Below are positions 1 to 8,198 of a stretch of 64,000 bases of DNA, piece by piece. The notes under the pieces were generated by a model. That model searched no databases. It saw only the letters and a list, made by a program, of their open reading frames with translations, and was not told where the DNA came from. The stretch is from Methanolobus sediminis (GTDB lineage: Archaea; Halobacteriota; Methanosarcinia; Methanosarcinales; Methanosarcinaceae). The DNA lies in contig NZ_CP133592.1 of assembly GCF_031312595.1 (NCBI RefSeq), positions 1,240,001 through 1,304,000 of the forward strand, read 5' to 3'. A program made the position numbers and the translations under genes. Each line of letters begins with the position of its first letter. Within the stretch, counting starts at the first letter, position 1.

Positions 1-529
1 CCTCGGTTGCAGCGAAAACAAAAACATGCTTGTCCATTGAATGATAACGCACTCTGAAACCTTCCGGTGTTGCACGGATAGCCATTTCAACAAGTCTGGA
101 CTGAAGAGTCTTCTGAGGGTCTGCAACAACAAGGTTCTTCAGGAATTCCACATCTTCATCCAGATCTTCCACGGTCATAATCAGGGTCTTTCTTTCAGGC
201 TGGCGTACACCCGCACGTCCGTATTTTGCCCAGAGTTGTTCAAGTAATTGTGGAAGGTATTTTTCCTGTTCAATTGAAATAGTGACTTCCTTTGTAATAT
301 GATTTGTAACATCAACACTGCCCATATCGGATACTTTGACTTTTGGCTGGCTGCCTCTGAGAATTATAGCCATGAGGAAAAGAGAGTCCTCGGGTCTAAC
401 TCTCACTTTTATTCTTCCAATAGCAGCGCCAAGTACCAGTTCAGTGATAATGTCCGCAACTATGCTCTTGTAGGCATCGCCCTCTTCCGGTACCGTGGAC
501 TCCACAACGAAAGTCTCAAGAGGTTCCAT
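1..529 (-). CDS. mmp17: Methanogenesis marker protein 17 (partial, C-terminus off the window)
   Basis: The minus-strand frame from ATG at 529 runs open to the window edge, giving about 176 residues that begin MEPLETFVVESTVPEEGD. The composition and the position directly after the marker 15, 5, 6, 3 and AtwA genes match marker protein 17, a protein of unknown function found almost only in methanogens. The start lies 4 nt after the marker 15 stop, and a GGAG that overlaps that stop codon serves as ribosome site, so translation is probably coupled. The gene is cut by position 1, so its length cannot be compared with the family. A role in methyl-coenzyme M reductase maturation is inferred from the operon. 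Confidence 0.8.
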   Translation of the reverse strand, partial: MEPLETFVVESTVPEEGDAYKSIVADIITELVLGAAIGRIKVRVRPEDSLFLMAIILRGSQPKVKVSDMGSVDVTNHITKEVTISIEQEKYLPQLLEQLWAKYGRAGVRQPERKTLIMTVEDLDEDVEFLKNLVVADPQKTLQSRLVEMAIRATPEGFRVRYHSMDKHVFVFAATE

Positions 530-533
530 AGAA

Positions 534-1775
534 TTACTCCTCCACGTATCCTGAGGCCAGTAAAGCACTTCCTACAGCACCGATAAGGTGGGAGTTCGGT
601 GGTACGAGAACATTGATATGTAGCAGCTCACCAAGAGCCTTTGGAACTCCTTCGATCAGAGATGAACCTCCTACAAGGATAAGCGGTTCCTTTACATCGA
701 CTTCCTGAAGCTGCTGTTCAAATATCTGCTCAACGACACTGTGACATGCCGCTGCTGCAACATCCTCAGGTGTTGAACCCTTTGCAAGTGAGTTTACAAG
801 TGACTGGATACCGAAAACGATACAGTAACTGTTCATATCGACATTCTGTTCCATTCCTTTTACCGCAAGGGCACCAAGTTCTGTAATATCGACACCGAGC
901 CTCTTTGCAGTCATATCAAGGAAACGACCTGATGCACCTGCACAGATACCTCCCATGGTAAACATGCCGGGAATTCCATCATCAACGGATATGGCTTTGT
1001 TGTCCATTCCACCGATATCAATTACAGTTGCATGACCTTTCTGTGTGTCAGCAAGATAAACGGCACCCTTTGAGTTGACAGTTATCTCTTCCTGGATAAG
1101 CTTGGCACCAAAGTATTCACCAATAAGGAAACGACCATAACCAGTAGTACCGATCGCCTGAATATCCTCCTGCTTGACACCGGCTTCTTCAAGTGCCTGA
1201 TTGAAAGCCTCTGTGGCGCTGTCAATTACCTTGATAGTAGGTACCCAGCCTGAACCAATGATCTCGTTGTCCCTCATGACAACAGCCTTGGTAGTTGTGG
1301 AACCGGAGTCAATACCTGCAGTCAGCCCACTCTGCTTTTCCCTTGCAAGCAGGTGTCTGCGTCTTGCGATAGTTGTGAGAGCTTCCATACGTGTCAGCAG
1401 TGTTGCTGCAGTTGTACGCTCTGTAAATGAATAACTGATAACCGGAAGCTCAGAATGCTTGTTGATGTAACGGCGGACCTCATTTCTGACAATCGCTGCC
1501 TCTGCACACCTGAAACATGATGTGATAAAAACACCGTCTACATCAGAGAGCCCTTCTACAACAGCCTTTGCCCTTGCCATCATCAGGCGAAGATCAGGGC
1601 TTGCTGCCTCAATACCGAAATCCTTGCCAATATCATCAAGAACATCAATCTCTATTTCAGGATAGACAAGTTTAGCGTTAACACTTGAAGCTACAGATTC
1701 CAGTTCCCCGTGAACACCTGCGTACTCGGAACCACATGATACAAGTGCCACTTTTACAACAGCTTCATCATTCAT
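534..1775 (-). CDS. mmp15: Methanogenesis marker protein 15 (BcrAD/BadFG-type ATPase fold)
   Basis: This 413-residue protein has an acetate kinase/HSP70/actin-fold ATPase domain. The phosphate-binding loop [14 protein letters not shown] starts at residue 154. The [13 protein letters not shown] and SYCIVFG segments carry the two cysteines that hold a [4Fe-4S] cluster in 2-hydroxyacyl-CoA dehydratase activators. The first 150 residues contain a CFRC motif (87-90) and form a separate domain. Such ATPases drive low-potential electron transfer, so a role in reductive activation of methyl-CoM reductase is a reasonable inference, but it is not shown here. The start ATG overlaps the marker 5 stop (ATGA) and follows a GAGG ribosome site. 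Confidence 0.9.
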   Translation of the reverse strand: MNDEAVVKVALVSCGSEYAGVHGELESVASSVNAKLVYPEIEIDVLDDIGKDFGIEAASPDLRLMMARAKAVVEGLSDVDGVFITSCFRCAEAAIVRNEVRRYINKHSELPVISYSFTERTTAATLLTRMEALTTIARRRHLLAREKQSGLTAGIDSGSTTTKAVVMRDNEIIGSGWVPTIKVIDSATEAFNQALEEAGVKQEDIQAIGTTGYGRFLIGEYFGAKLIQEEITVNSKGAVYLADTQKGHATVIDIGGMDNKAISVDDGIPGMFTMGGICAGASGRFLDMTAKRLGVDITELGALAVKGMEQNVDMNSYCIVFGIQSLVNSLAKGSTPEDVAAAACHSVVEQIFEQQLQEVDVKEPLILVGGSSLIEGVPKALGELLHINVLVPPNSHLIGAVGSALLASGYVEE

Positions 1776-2242
1776 TCTGTTGCCTCCTCTGATTCTCCTT
1801 TGACTTCATCAAGTGATTTCAAAAACTCTGCGATCTTGTAAACGAATTCCTGTCCTTCATCATCATCTTTTGGAAATTCCAGTTCAAGAAGTGGCATTTC
1901 ACGGCTTCTGATAAGATACTTGGTAAGTTCGTTTGTACGGGCACACCCCATGCAACCAAAGGCCATTGGAGATTCGCCCACAATGATACCGGCTTCCGCC
2001 TCTTCGATCATCGGGCCTACTATAGCCATCCTGCCCCTGACACCTGCAGGAACTTCAACAGCCGCGTATTTGAGACCATGCTTTGGCTCCTCTGCTGTAA
2101 TATTCATGGGTGGTGAATCAACACCAACGGTCGTGACCTTTTCCTTTATCTTTTCCATCATTGCCAGTGGTGTATGACCGAACCTCTGCACCAGGTCAGA
2201 AAGGATCAGACTGTTTGTAGGGTATATGATAACTTTAGCCAT
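1772..2242 (-). CDS. mmp5: Methanogenesis marker protein 5
   Basis: This 156-residue protein begins [20 protein letters not shown]. It contains a cysteine motif [12 protein letters not shown] around residues 95-106, which could bind metal or an iron-sulfur centre. It is recognised as methanogenesis marker 5 by sequence style and by its conserved place between markers 6 and 15. GAGG lies 7 nt before the ATG. The 3' end overlaps the next gene by four bases. The biochemical function is unknown; a role with methyl-CoM reductase is inferred from operon membership and phylogenetic restriction to methanogens. Confidence 0.87.
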   Translation of the reverse strand: MAKVIIYPTNSLILSDLVQRFGHTPLAMMEKIKEKVTTVGVDSPPMNITAEEPKHGLKYAAVEVPAGVRGRMAIVGPMIEEAEAGIIVGESPMAFGCMGCARTNELTKYLIRSREMPLLELEFPKDDDEGQEFVYKIAEFLKSLDEVKGESEEATE

Positions 2243-2251
2243 GGTATTGCC

Positions 2252-2686
2252 TCATAAGCTGGATTCAACTATATCCTGGAGGTCTTTCACTCCAAGTTTC
2301 TTCTTGTGTTCTATCTCTTTAAGCGGAACATGTTTATCGTATTTGTCAAGCGCATTGCCTATCATCGGAAGCATCATTGCTTCTTCCTTGAGGAAATAGA
2401 AACCAGGTCTCGTACCTCCTCCGCGGGATGCACGGCAACGCCTGTCGTCACCCGGAGGGAAACCTCTCTCTTTTACGAAAATATGATTCTTATCAAGATC
2501 AACGATCTCTTTTACTACTTTGTTTACAGCCTCTCTCGGACCTGTGACCATTGTCCCGAAACATGTTTCCTTGATGACGATATCAGTACTGGATTCATAT
2601 ATTTTCATGGCAGCATCGATTGGCAGCACACTGTCAGAACTTGTAACAACAAGTTTTGTTATGACATCATTGTTCTCTTCGGCCAT
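2252..2686 (-). CDS. mmp6: Methanogenesis marker protein 6
   Basis: A 144-residue protein with an ACT/ferredoxin-like N-terminal half and a basic, glycine-rich segment GDDRRCRASRGGGTRPGFYF in the middle, matching methanogenesis marker 6. Two ATGs are possible: 2692, which overlaps the mmp3 stop, and 2686. GGAGG lies one base before the first and seven bases before the second, so 2686 is preferred. No catalytic residues are recognised. Its place between markers 3 and 5 suggests a shared complex or process in methyl-CoM reductase maturation. Confidence 0.87.
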   Translation of the reverse strand: MAEENNDVITKLVVTSSDSVLPIDAAMKIYESSTDIVIKETCFGTMVTGPREAVNKVVKEIVDLDKNHIFVKERGFPPGDDRRCRASRGGGTRPGFYFLKEEAMMLPMIGNALDKYDKHVPLKEIEHKKKLGVKDLQDIVESSL

Positions 2687-2688
2687 TC

Positions 2689-4236
2689 TCATTCCTCCTT
2701 GCTGCTCTCTAAGACATACATTTGATCGCCATCCTTGAAATGTCTGAGTTTCTCAGGGTCCAGTATCTTTCCGATAATGTTGGTGTTTCCAAGTCTCTCG
2801 CCGGTCGGACCGAACAGGTCATCATCAGCTAACTTGACACCTATCATTCCAGCTCTCTTTGCAGCCTGGTTGGTAACACCAATCTCACCTGCAATTGCCT
2901 TTGCCGGAGTGTTCTCCGGGAAGATCTCCTTATAGGATTCTGCAGGCTTTTCAGCCTTGAAGATATAGGTGTTCTCGTAGGTCATCATCACAGGAAGTAA
3001 ACCTACCGGGTCGTATTGAAGACCAACTGCATGCCTGAAGAAATCAAGGGTCTTTGGAGCAAGATCATCGTAAAGCTCGATCTTTACAAGCATCTCAGGG
3101 TCAACGCCCTGTACTGTTACTTTCTTTTCTTGCAGGATCTCAATAGAGGTTGAAGGAGACTGTTTTACAATGAAACCATCATCACCGGTATAGCCAGCCC
3201 TGGTAACTTCAATGTCCTTCTGAGCCATTTGCGCTTCTGCTTCTGCATTGGTCATTCCAAGAAGCATAATCCGGTCCGGAACGGACTCAACCATAACTTT
3301 CTGGCCTTTTTCTGCTATTCTTGCAAGTTCTATTCCCTGCACAACATGACCTATCACAGAATGCATGATAGATGAGGTGCGTGCATCAGTTGAAATGAAA
3401 AGTTTACCGGCACCGTATCCCACAGTTCTCACAAACACAGAACCTGTTGAACGTGCTTCGAAGTTTTCGTATGTTACCAATTCACCCTGGAACCTGTGAT
3501 CGGATATAAATGAAGTTGAAAGATAATCAATATGGAACGTGCCATCCTTTGTTACTGCAAAGAAGAACTCTGCACCTTCCGGAGCCAGTTGGTCTATCTC
3601 GATCTTGATGTAAGTGAAAATGCGGAAACCATCTTCAAGTTTTGTTGAAAGATCAGTCGTAGAAATGTGTTCTCCTACTTTTTCCCATTCGACAACCGGC
3701 TCGATAGATAATATCCTGTCTCCCCTGTCAAGGTCTGAAATTACATGTTTTCCGCTTATCAGTCTTGCAAACACACCTTCCTCAGGTGCACCGTATTCTG
3801 CGGAGTGACGTGTCTTACTCACGATAAGGTGAGTATTGGCAGCATCGCCACCACCTGCACCAAAAAGCATTGTGAACCTTTCCATATCGGAATTTCCACG
3901 TGCAGGTTCCATATCTGTGCTGAAAGGACCAAAGGCAAGTACATCCTTGTTTGTCCATCGCACAGGAAGTTCTGTAAGATCTTTAAAAATAGAAATCCAG
4001 CGTTTGGAAGAAGGAGAAGATTCATCAAGGAGCTCTATTTTGAACTCACCTTTTGATGTTTTCACAAGGTATTCTTTTGAAGCCTGTGATCTCTGGTCTT
4101 CCTTCTCTATAAGAATACCAATCGCTGTACCCTTTTTGTAAGGGGCGTTTGACACCTTTATAGCGTCCTCAAGGGTCGAACTTTCGGGTAATTTCAGTTC
4201 CTGTCCGTTGATCTCTACCGTTATTTCGCCACTCGT
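2689..4236 (-). CDS. mmp3: Methanogenesis marker protein 3 (UPF0288), probable near-cognate ACG start
   Basis: This gene encodes the long marker 3 protein. It contains cyclophilin-like beta segments, and the C-terminus ends FKDGDQMYVLESSKEE. The first conventional in-frame start is GTG at 4155. However, the upstream frame codes for a typical family N-terminus (ITVEINGQELKLPESSTLED) that contains no ATG, GTG or TTG after the TAG at about 4260. ACG at 4236 lies 8 nt after GGAGG (4249-4245) and would give about 515 residues starting M-S-G-E-I-T-V-E. An alternative is a one-base deletion in the A-run at 4226-4224: one more A would let GTG 4232 read Met-Ala-Lys-Ile-Thr-Val. A short start at 4155 would lose 27 residues. 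The stop overlaps the mmp6 region. Confidence 0.85.
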   Translation of the reverse strand, partial: TSGEITVEINGQELKLPESSTLEDAIKVSNAPYKKGTAIGILIEKEDQRSQASKEYLVKTSKGEFKIELLDESSPSSKRWISIFKDLTELPVRWTNKDVLAFGPFSTDMEPARGNSDMERFTMLFGAGGGDAANTHLIVSKTRHSAEYGAPEEGVFARLISGKHVISDLDRGDRILSIEPVVEWEKVGEHISTTDLSTKLEDGFRIFTYIKIEIDQLAPEGAEFFFAVTKDGTFHIDYLSTSFISDHRFQGELVTYENFEARSTGSVFVRTVGYGAGKLFISTDARTSSIMHSVIGHVVQGIELARIAEKGQKVMVESVPDRIMLLGMTNAEAEAQMAQKDIEVTRAGYTGDDGFIVKQSPSTSIEILQEKKVTVQGVDPEMLVKIELYDDLAPKTLDFFRHAVGLQYDPVGLLPVMMTYENTYIFKAEKPAESYKEIFPENTPAKAIAGEIGVTNQAAKRAGMIGVKLADDDLFGPTGERLGNTNIIGKILDPEKLRHFKDGDQMYVLESSKEE

Positions 4237-4244
4237 GCCAAACT

Positions 4245-4249
4245 CCTCC
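4245..4249 (-). promoter_or_regulatory. Shine-Dalgarno GGAGG of mmp3
   Basis: GGAGGAG on the minus strand lies 8 nt before the in-frame ACG at 4236 and 12 nt before an out-of-frame GTG at 4232. It shows that initiation belongs here rather than at GTG 4155, which has only a weak GAGG at a distance. Confidence 0.6.
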
Positions 4250-4265
4250 GTATATGTCTAAAATG

Positions 4266-5876
4266 TCATGTCTCTGCTGCTTCCATGCGCTCTTCTTCGG
4301 TAAGCTCTGCCAGAACAGCTTTTGGTTCACCGATACTGACAATCTTTCCATGCCTCATAAGAGCTACACGGTCACATATCTCTTCAAGGAAGTCCATATC
4401 GTGAGATACAATGACGAATGTGTCGCCCATCTTCTCACGTGCTTCCAGAATAGATTTTGTGACCTCTTTCTTTGTGAACGGGTCCATTGTTCCCGTTGGT
4501 TCGTCCATTATAATGATATTAGGTTCCTTCATCAGGATCTGGGCAAGTGCAACCCTGTGTCTTTCACCTTCACTAATCTCATCTGACATCTTTGATAATA
4601 TAGATTTTGCCTTCTCTTCGGTAAATCCGGTCGCAATCAGCGTATTGATAGCTTTTCTGACAGCAAGCTCGTATGGAAGGTCAATTCCTATGGATTCAGT
4701 AAGATTGTCAATGATAGTCCTGTGTATGTAAAGACCATATTCCTGGTGCAGTATTCCCATGTACTTAACTGCACGTCCTCTGCATTCGGGTCCGGGCTTT
4801 TTCATATCGATCCATTCTTCACCGACACGTACCTGTACGTCACCGCTGGTTGGCGATACAATACCCATGAGAACTTCTGATGTTGTGGTCTTTCCGGCAC
4901 CACTTGTACCTGCAAGACCGAAGATCTCTCCTTCTTTTACATCAAAGGAAATATCATTAACGGCGTAAACAACACCCCTGCTTACTGAAATGTACTTCTT
5001 CACAAGGTTGTCTACCTTTATAAGCGGATCACCTACAACAACGTCACACTTCTTTTCCACAGTGCAGACCATTTCCATGAACTCTTTTGCAACTTCAGAA
5101 GGTGCACCTTCCCTGACAATTGCACCATCTTCAAGAATAATAGCCTTGTCTGCAAGATCTTCAACTACCTCAGACCAGTGGGAAGTAATGACCATTGTCA
5201 TGTTGTAGTCCTTTACTGCCTTTGCAATAACATCGTGGACTATGTCTGCGGTCCTTGGGTCAAGTGTACCGGTTGGTTCGTCGGCTATGAGAAGCATAGG
5301 GTTTCTTACAAGCTGACGGGCAAGTACTACTCTCTGTTTTTCACCACCACTAAGGTCACGTGCAACGTGCATCATACGGTGAGAGAGCTGAACCTTTTCC
5401 AGTAACTCCATTGCACGGGAAACAGCCGTCTCACTGTTAACACCGATCTCTGTCAGTGAGTTTACTACATTGGTTATGACCCTGTCATCACCATACAGCG
5501 CAAATGTACGCTGGAGCATGATTGCGATCCTCTTGGTAATCTCACGTCTGTCAGCATCATGTAAGGAAAGTTTAATGAAATCAGCTTCGAAAGGTTTGAG
5601 GGTATCACCACATATAGGACACTGTTGTCCTGCTTTACTTGGCGGCTCCATATGTCCGCACTTCTCACATCTTGCGAGATGGTAGATTACCTCTCCGCTA
5701 ATACCTTCGTACTCTTCAACACCACGCAGGACGTGCATCAATACTGTTTTGCCTGAACCGCTCCTACCAAGGATACCGAGAACTTCTCCCTCGTTGATGG
5801 TCAGGTTTATATCTTTGAGAACTTTGACACCATCAAATTCAAGTGTCAGGTTTTTGACTTCAATGAATAATGCCAT
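4266..5876 (-). CDS. atwA: Methyl-coenzyme M reductase activation component A2 (AtwA), twin ABC ATPase
   Basis: This 536-residue cytoplasmic protein has two ABC nucleotide-binding domains. The first has Walker A GRSGSGKT and signature LSGGEKQR. The second has Walker A GTSGAGKT and a variant signature ISEGERHR. Component A2 uses ATP in the reductive activation of methyl-CoM reductase nickel cofactor F430. A zinc-knuckle-like insert, CEKCGHMEPPSKAGQQCPIC, lies in the first domain. The start is ATG 5876, 7 nt after GGAGG. An upstream in-frame ATG at 5918 would add 14 unlike residues without a ribosome site. It is the first gene of the marker operon. Confidence 0.95.
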   Translation of the reverse strand: MALFIEVKNLTLEFDGVKVLKDINLTINEGEVLGILGRSGSGKTVLMHVLRGVEEYEGISGEVIYHLARCEKCGHMEPPSKAGQQCPICGDTLKPFEADFIKLSLHDADRREITKRIAIMLQRTFALYGDDRVITNVVNSLTEIGVNSETAVSRAMELLEKVQLSHRMMHVARDLSGGEKQRVVLARQLVRNPMLLIADEPTGTLDPRTADIVHDVIAKAVKDYNMTMVITSHWSEVVEDLADKAIILEDGAIVREGAPSEVAKEFMEMVCTVEKKCDVVVGDPLIKVDNLVKKYISVSRGVVYAVNDISFDVKEGEIFGLAGTSGAGKTTTSEVLMGIVSPTSGDVQVRVGEEWIDMKKPGPECRGRAVKYMGILHQEYGLYIHRTIIDNLTESIGIDLPYELAVRKAINTLIATGFTEEKAKSILSKMSDEISEGERHRVALAQILMKEPNIIIMDEPTGTMDPFTKKEVTKSILEAREKMGDTFVIVSHDMDFLEEICDRVALMRHGKIVSIGEPKAVLAELTEEERMEAAET

Positions 5877-5925
5877 TTGATTTCCTCCGCCCAGGGGTGC
5901 ATAGGAGTCCTGTTTCACTAATAAT

Positions 5926-5937
5926 GATATGCATATC
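5926..5937. promoter_or_regulatory. 12-bp palindrome in the atwA-mmp operon promoter region
   Basis: GATATGCATATC is a perfect 12-bp palindrome about 50 nt before the atwA start, inside an A+T-rich upstream region that extends to 6126. It could be an operator or overlap the promoter. No regulator is identified. The rest of 5938-6126 shows no gene. Confidence 0.35.
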
Positions 5938-6126
5938 TACTCAAATTACTTAACGGTTTTGTAGACTGCGCACAAAACTAGCTCTGCTGGAACCCATGCA
6001 GACCTGATAACAAGTTTTTAGCGATCTTTTTTAAAGAATTACTGTTGGATTATTGAACTCAATACATAAACATAACGCATCTGCTTCGCGCTGTTAACTT
6101 CTAAAAACAGCAGCTACATATTGATT

Positions 6127-6945
6127 TTACGAAGTGACCGATTCATCAATATTCCTTATAATGTCCACTACATCGATGATATTGCCGATGATAATGTCCG
6201 CAGAATCCATCAACACCTGGGGACGCTCATCCCCTTGCTGCGAAGTTAGAATTCCAACATCGGCCGCCCTTAATGCAAGTATATCGTTCATGCCGTCGCC
6301 CACCATGATAACAATATCATGGTCATTTTTCAGGTTTTTCACAATACGTTCTTTATCATGCGTTGTGGCAACTGCGAAAACACGTTTCATGGGGATTGAG
6401 AGAGAAGAAGCAAGTACCTGAAGATTTTGGGCGTCGTCTCCTGAAGCTATGAAAATATCAACACCAAGTTCCCTGACAGTATTGATGGTCTCTAAAGTGC
6501 TGGAATACATCCTTCCGCCTGTGCTAAGAACATAAGGAACCTGAGATTCCAGGGAATCAACTACAAGACCTGCTGCAATATAGGAGATTTCAGGACAGCG
6601 GCCCTTCACGTGTGAAACCACATCATAGATATCCCTAACTTTTACATTATTCCCACGAATTATACTGTAAACATCTTCCAGTTTGAAAGGGCTGCTTGAA
6701 CAACTTATTCCCAGAGGAACATTGTACATATCTATGAACTCACGAAGCTCAAGGTCAGGGGAACATTGCCATAATTCGTCAAAGCGGGTACGCAAAATCA
6801 CAAGTGCCCTGTTGGCTTTCTCCGCAACTAAAAGAGTTGTCTGTATATCTTCCAGCACTGAGCCATTGCTCATGTCCTTTGCAACACGATACATATGTAA
6901 CAGTGTCCCGGCACTGTCAAAGACAACAGCAACACGTTTTTTCAT
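6127..6945 (-). CDS. HAD-superfamily protein, soluble P-type-ATPase-like
   Basis: This 272-residue protein has the four haloacid dehalogenase motifs: FDSAGTLL (motif I, nucleophile Asp10 with the second acidic/Thr position replaced by Ala), IASGDD (motif II), a lysine near THDKERIVKN (motif III) and VGDGMNDILAL (motif IV). The GDGMND form and the overall layout resemble the catalytic domain of P-type ATPases without membrane segments. It lies just upstream of atwA on the same strand, separated by about 250 nt, so it could belong to the same regulon. Its substrate is unknown. Confidence 0.75.
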   Translation of the reverse strand: MKKRVAVVFDSAGTLLHMYRVAKDMSNGSVLEDIQTTLLVAEKANRALVILRTRFDELWQCSPDLELREFIDMYNVPLGISCSSSPFKLEDVYSIIRGNNVKVRDIYDVVSHVKGRCPEISYIAAGLVVDSLESQVPYVLSTGGRMYSSTLETINTVRELGVDIFIASGDDAQNLQVLASSLSIPMKRVFAVATTHDKERIVKNLKNDHDIVIMVGDGMNDILALRAADVGILTSQQGDERPQVLMDSADIIIGNIIDVVDIIRNIDESVTS

Positions 6946-7054
6946 GAATTGTGATAGGATTCATCAAATATACGTTTACTCCTTTACTGCAGATTCATGG
7001 CAATACAGACTGCCAAATAACTAATAAGCAAACAGAAACTATTTCAGAACACCA

Positions 7055-7780
7055 ATGAGCAGAACTAACTTGGCCATAAAGGTCCTGATAGTTATTATTT
7101 TGCTTGCTCTTGCTTTTGAGGGTATGCGACATACAGATAATAACGAACCGGTAATATTATCACAGCCCTGGGACCACAGACCCATTACAGTTTATATTGA
7201 TGACACTGACGTACCGGAGCATTACAGCCCCACTTATAAAGAAGATGTATTGAATGCCATCAAATACTGGGAAAACGGAGGGAACGGACAGTTAGGGTTC
7301 CAGCCTGAGTTTCAGGTACTTGATACGGATAATGCTGACATACTGATAATGTGGGTGGATAATCTTGAAAAGGATGCAGGCTCAGCAGATGGGATTGCAG
7401 GATTTACCAGACCATATATCGTGAACGGACAATTTGAAAGAGTGGATATTGTTCTTGAAGCAGGAAATTACGAAGGTTATGCATGGCGACAATATGGCGA
7501 CAGTTCCATGGAAGACATAGCAGCACATGAAATTGGACATGCACTGGGACTTGGGCACAGCAATGACAGAAACGACATCATGTATCCGAAATATGACCGC
7601 AGGGATAATCTCAATCCACTGCTCTTCAATTCCACTCGCTATGTGCTTCTGGCTCTGTTGATTGTAGCAGCCCTTATAGTTTCATATCATGGAACCGGGT
7701 GGCTCCGGTATAAAAAACAAAGAAAAAAACTGGAAGATGAGGTGTTCAGCAATCCTGAAGGAGAAAAGAAAAATGAATGA
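7055..7780 (+). CDS. Membrane-anchored matrixin-type zinc metalloprotease
   Basis: This 241-residue protein has an N-terminal hydrophobic signal/anchor (residues 8-22). An extracytoplasmic domain carries the metzincin motif HEIGHALGLGHSND (HExxHxxGxxH) followed by a Met-turn candidate, DIMYP. A second hydrophobic segment (about 192-212) precedes a basic cytoplasmic tail. This fits a peptidase M10A-like enzyme held at the outer face of the membrane. The 3' end overlaps the next gene by 8 nt, although a transferase for DNA repair is not an obvious partner. Substrates are unknown. Confidence 0.85.
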   Translation: MSRTNLAIKVLIVIILLALAFEGMRHTDNNEPVILSQPWDHRPITVYIDDTDVPEHYSPTYKEDVLNAIKYWENGGNGQLGFQPEFQVLDTDNADILIMWVDNLEKDAGSADGIAGFTRPYIVNGQFERVDIVLEAGNYEGYAWRQYGDSSMEDIAAHEIGHALGLGHSNDRNDIMYPKYDRRDNLNPLLFNSTRYVLLALLIVAALIVSYHGTGWLRYKKQRKKLEDEVFSNPEGEKKNE

Positions 7781-8138
7781 TATGACTATCTTCCAGGCAA
7801 TCCTGCGATATTTTGGCGGAGAAATCATTGATTTTTCAGACTGCGAAGTTGATCTTTCGGGACTCACACAATTCCAGCGTGAAGTCCTGGAAGAAGTGAG
7901 GAAGATCCCTTATGGTGAAACTATAACATATCAGGAACTTGCCTCTAGGGTTGGAAGAAATGGCGCTGCCAGAGCAGTGGGTTCCGCTGTTGCCAAAAAC
8001 CCGTATCCGATAATCATACCATGCCACCGTGTTGTTGCATCTTCCGGCATCGGAGGATTTTGTGGTGAAACTTGTGGAGAGAAGGTTGAGCTCAAGAGAA
8101 AAATGCTTGAAATGGAAGCGAACTGCAAAAGAAAATAA
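7773..8138 (+). CDS. ogt: Methylated-DNA--[protein]-cysteine S-methyltransferase
   Basis: The 121-residue protein contains only the C-terminal DNA-binding domain of the AGT family: a helix-turn-helix with the arginine finger GAARAVGSAV, the active-site motif IPCHRVV with the acceptor cysteine, and the GFCGE loop. It repairs O6-alkylguanine by moving the alkyl group to its own cysteine. The usual N-terminal domain of about 60-80 residues is missing, as in compact archaeal forms. ATG 7773 has GAAGGAG (7757-7763) about 9 nt upstream and overlaps the metalloprotease stop. Confidence 0.92.
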   Translation: MNDMTIFQAILRYFGGEIIDFSDCEVDLSGLTQFQREVLEEVRKIPYGETITYQELASRVGRNGAARAVGSAVAKNPYPIIIPCHRVVASSGIGGFCGETCGEKVELKRKMLEMEANCKRK

Positions 8139-8198
8139 ATGATGAAAAAGATAATACATGCAGATGGTGGGTTGGAAGAAATACGCAGGGGGTTAAAC

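Noticed and set aside
4169-4351. 60-codon minus-strand frame between atwA and mmp3
   Set aside because: It overlaps the 3' end of atwA and the conserved mmp3 N-terminal frame; composition is not protein-like.
8139-8198. Longer AOR start at ATG 8139
   Set aside because: No ribosome site before it, and the added 20 residues are outside the AOR fold; ATG 8199 has AGGGGGTT.
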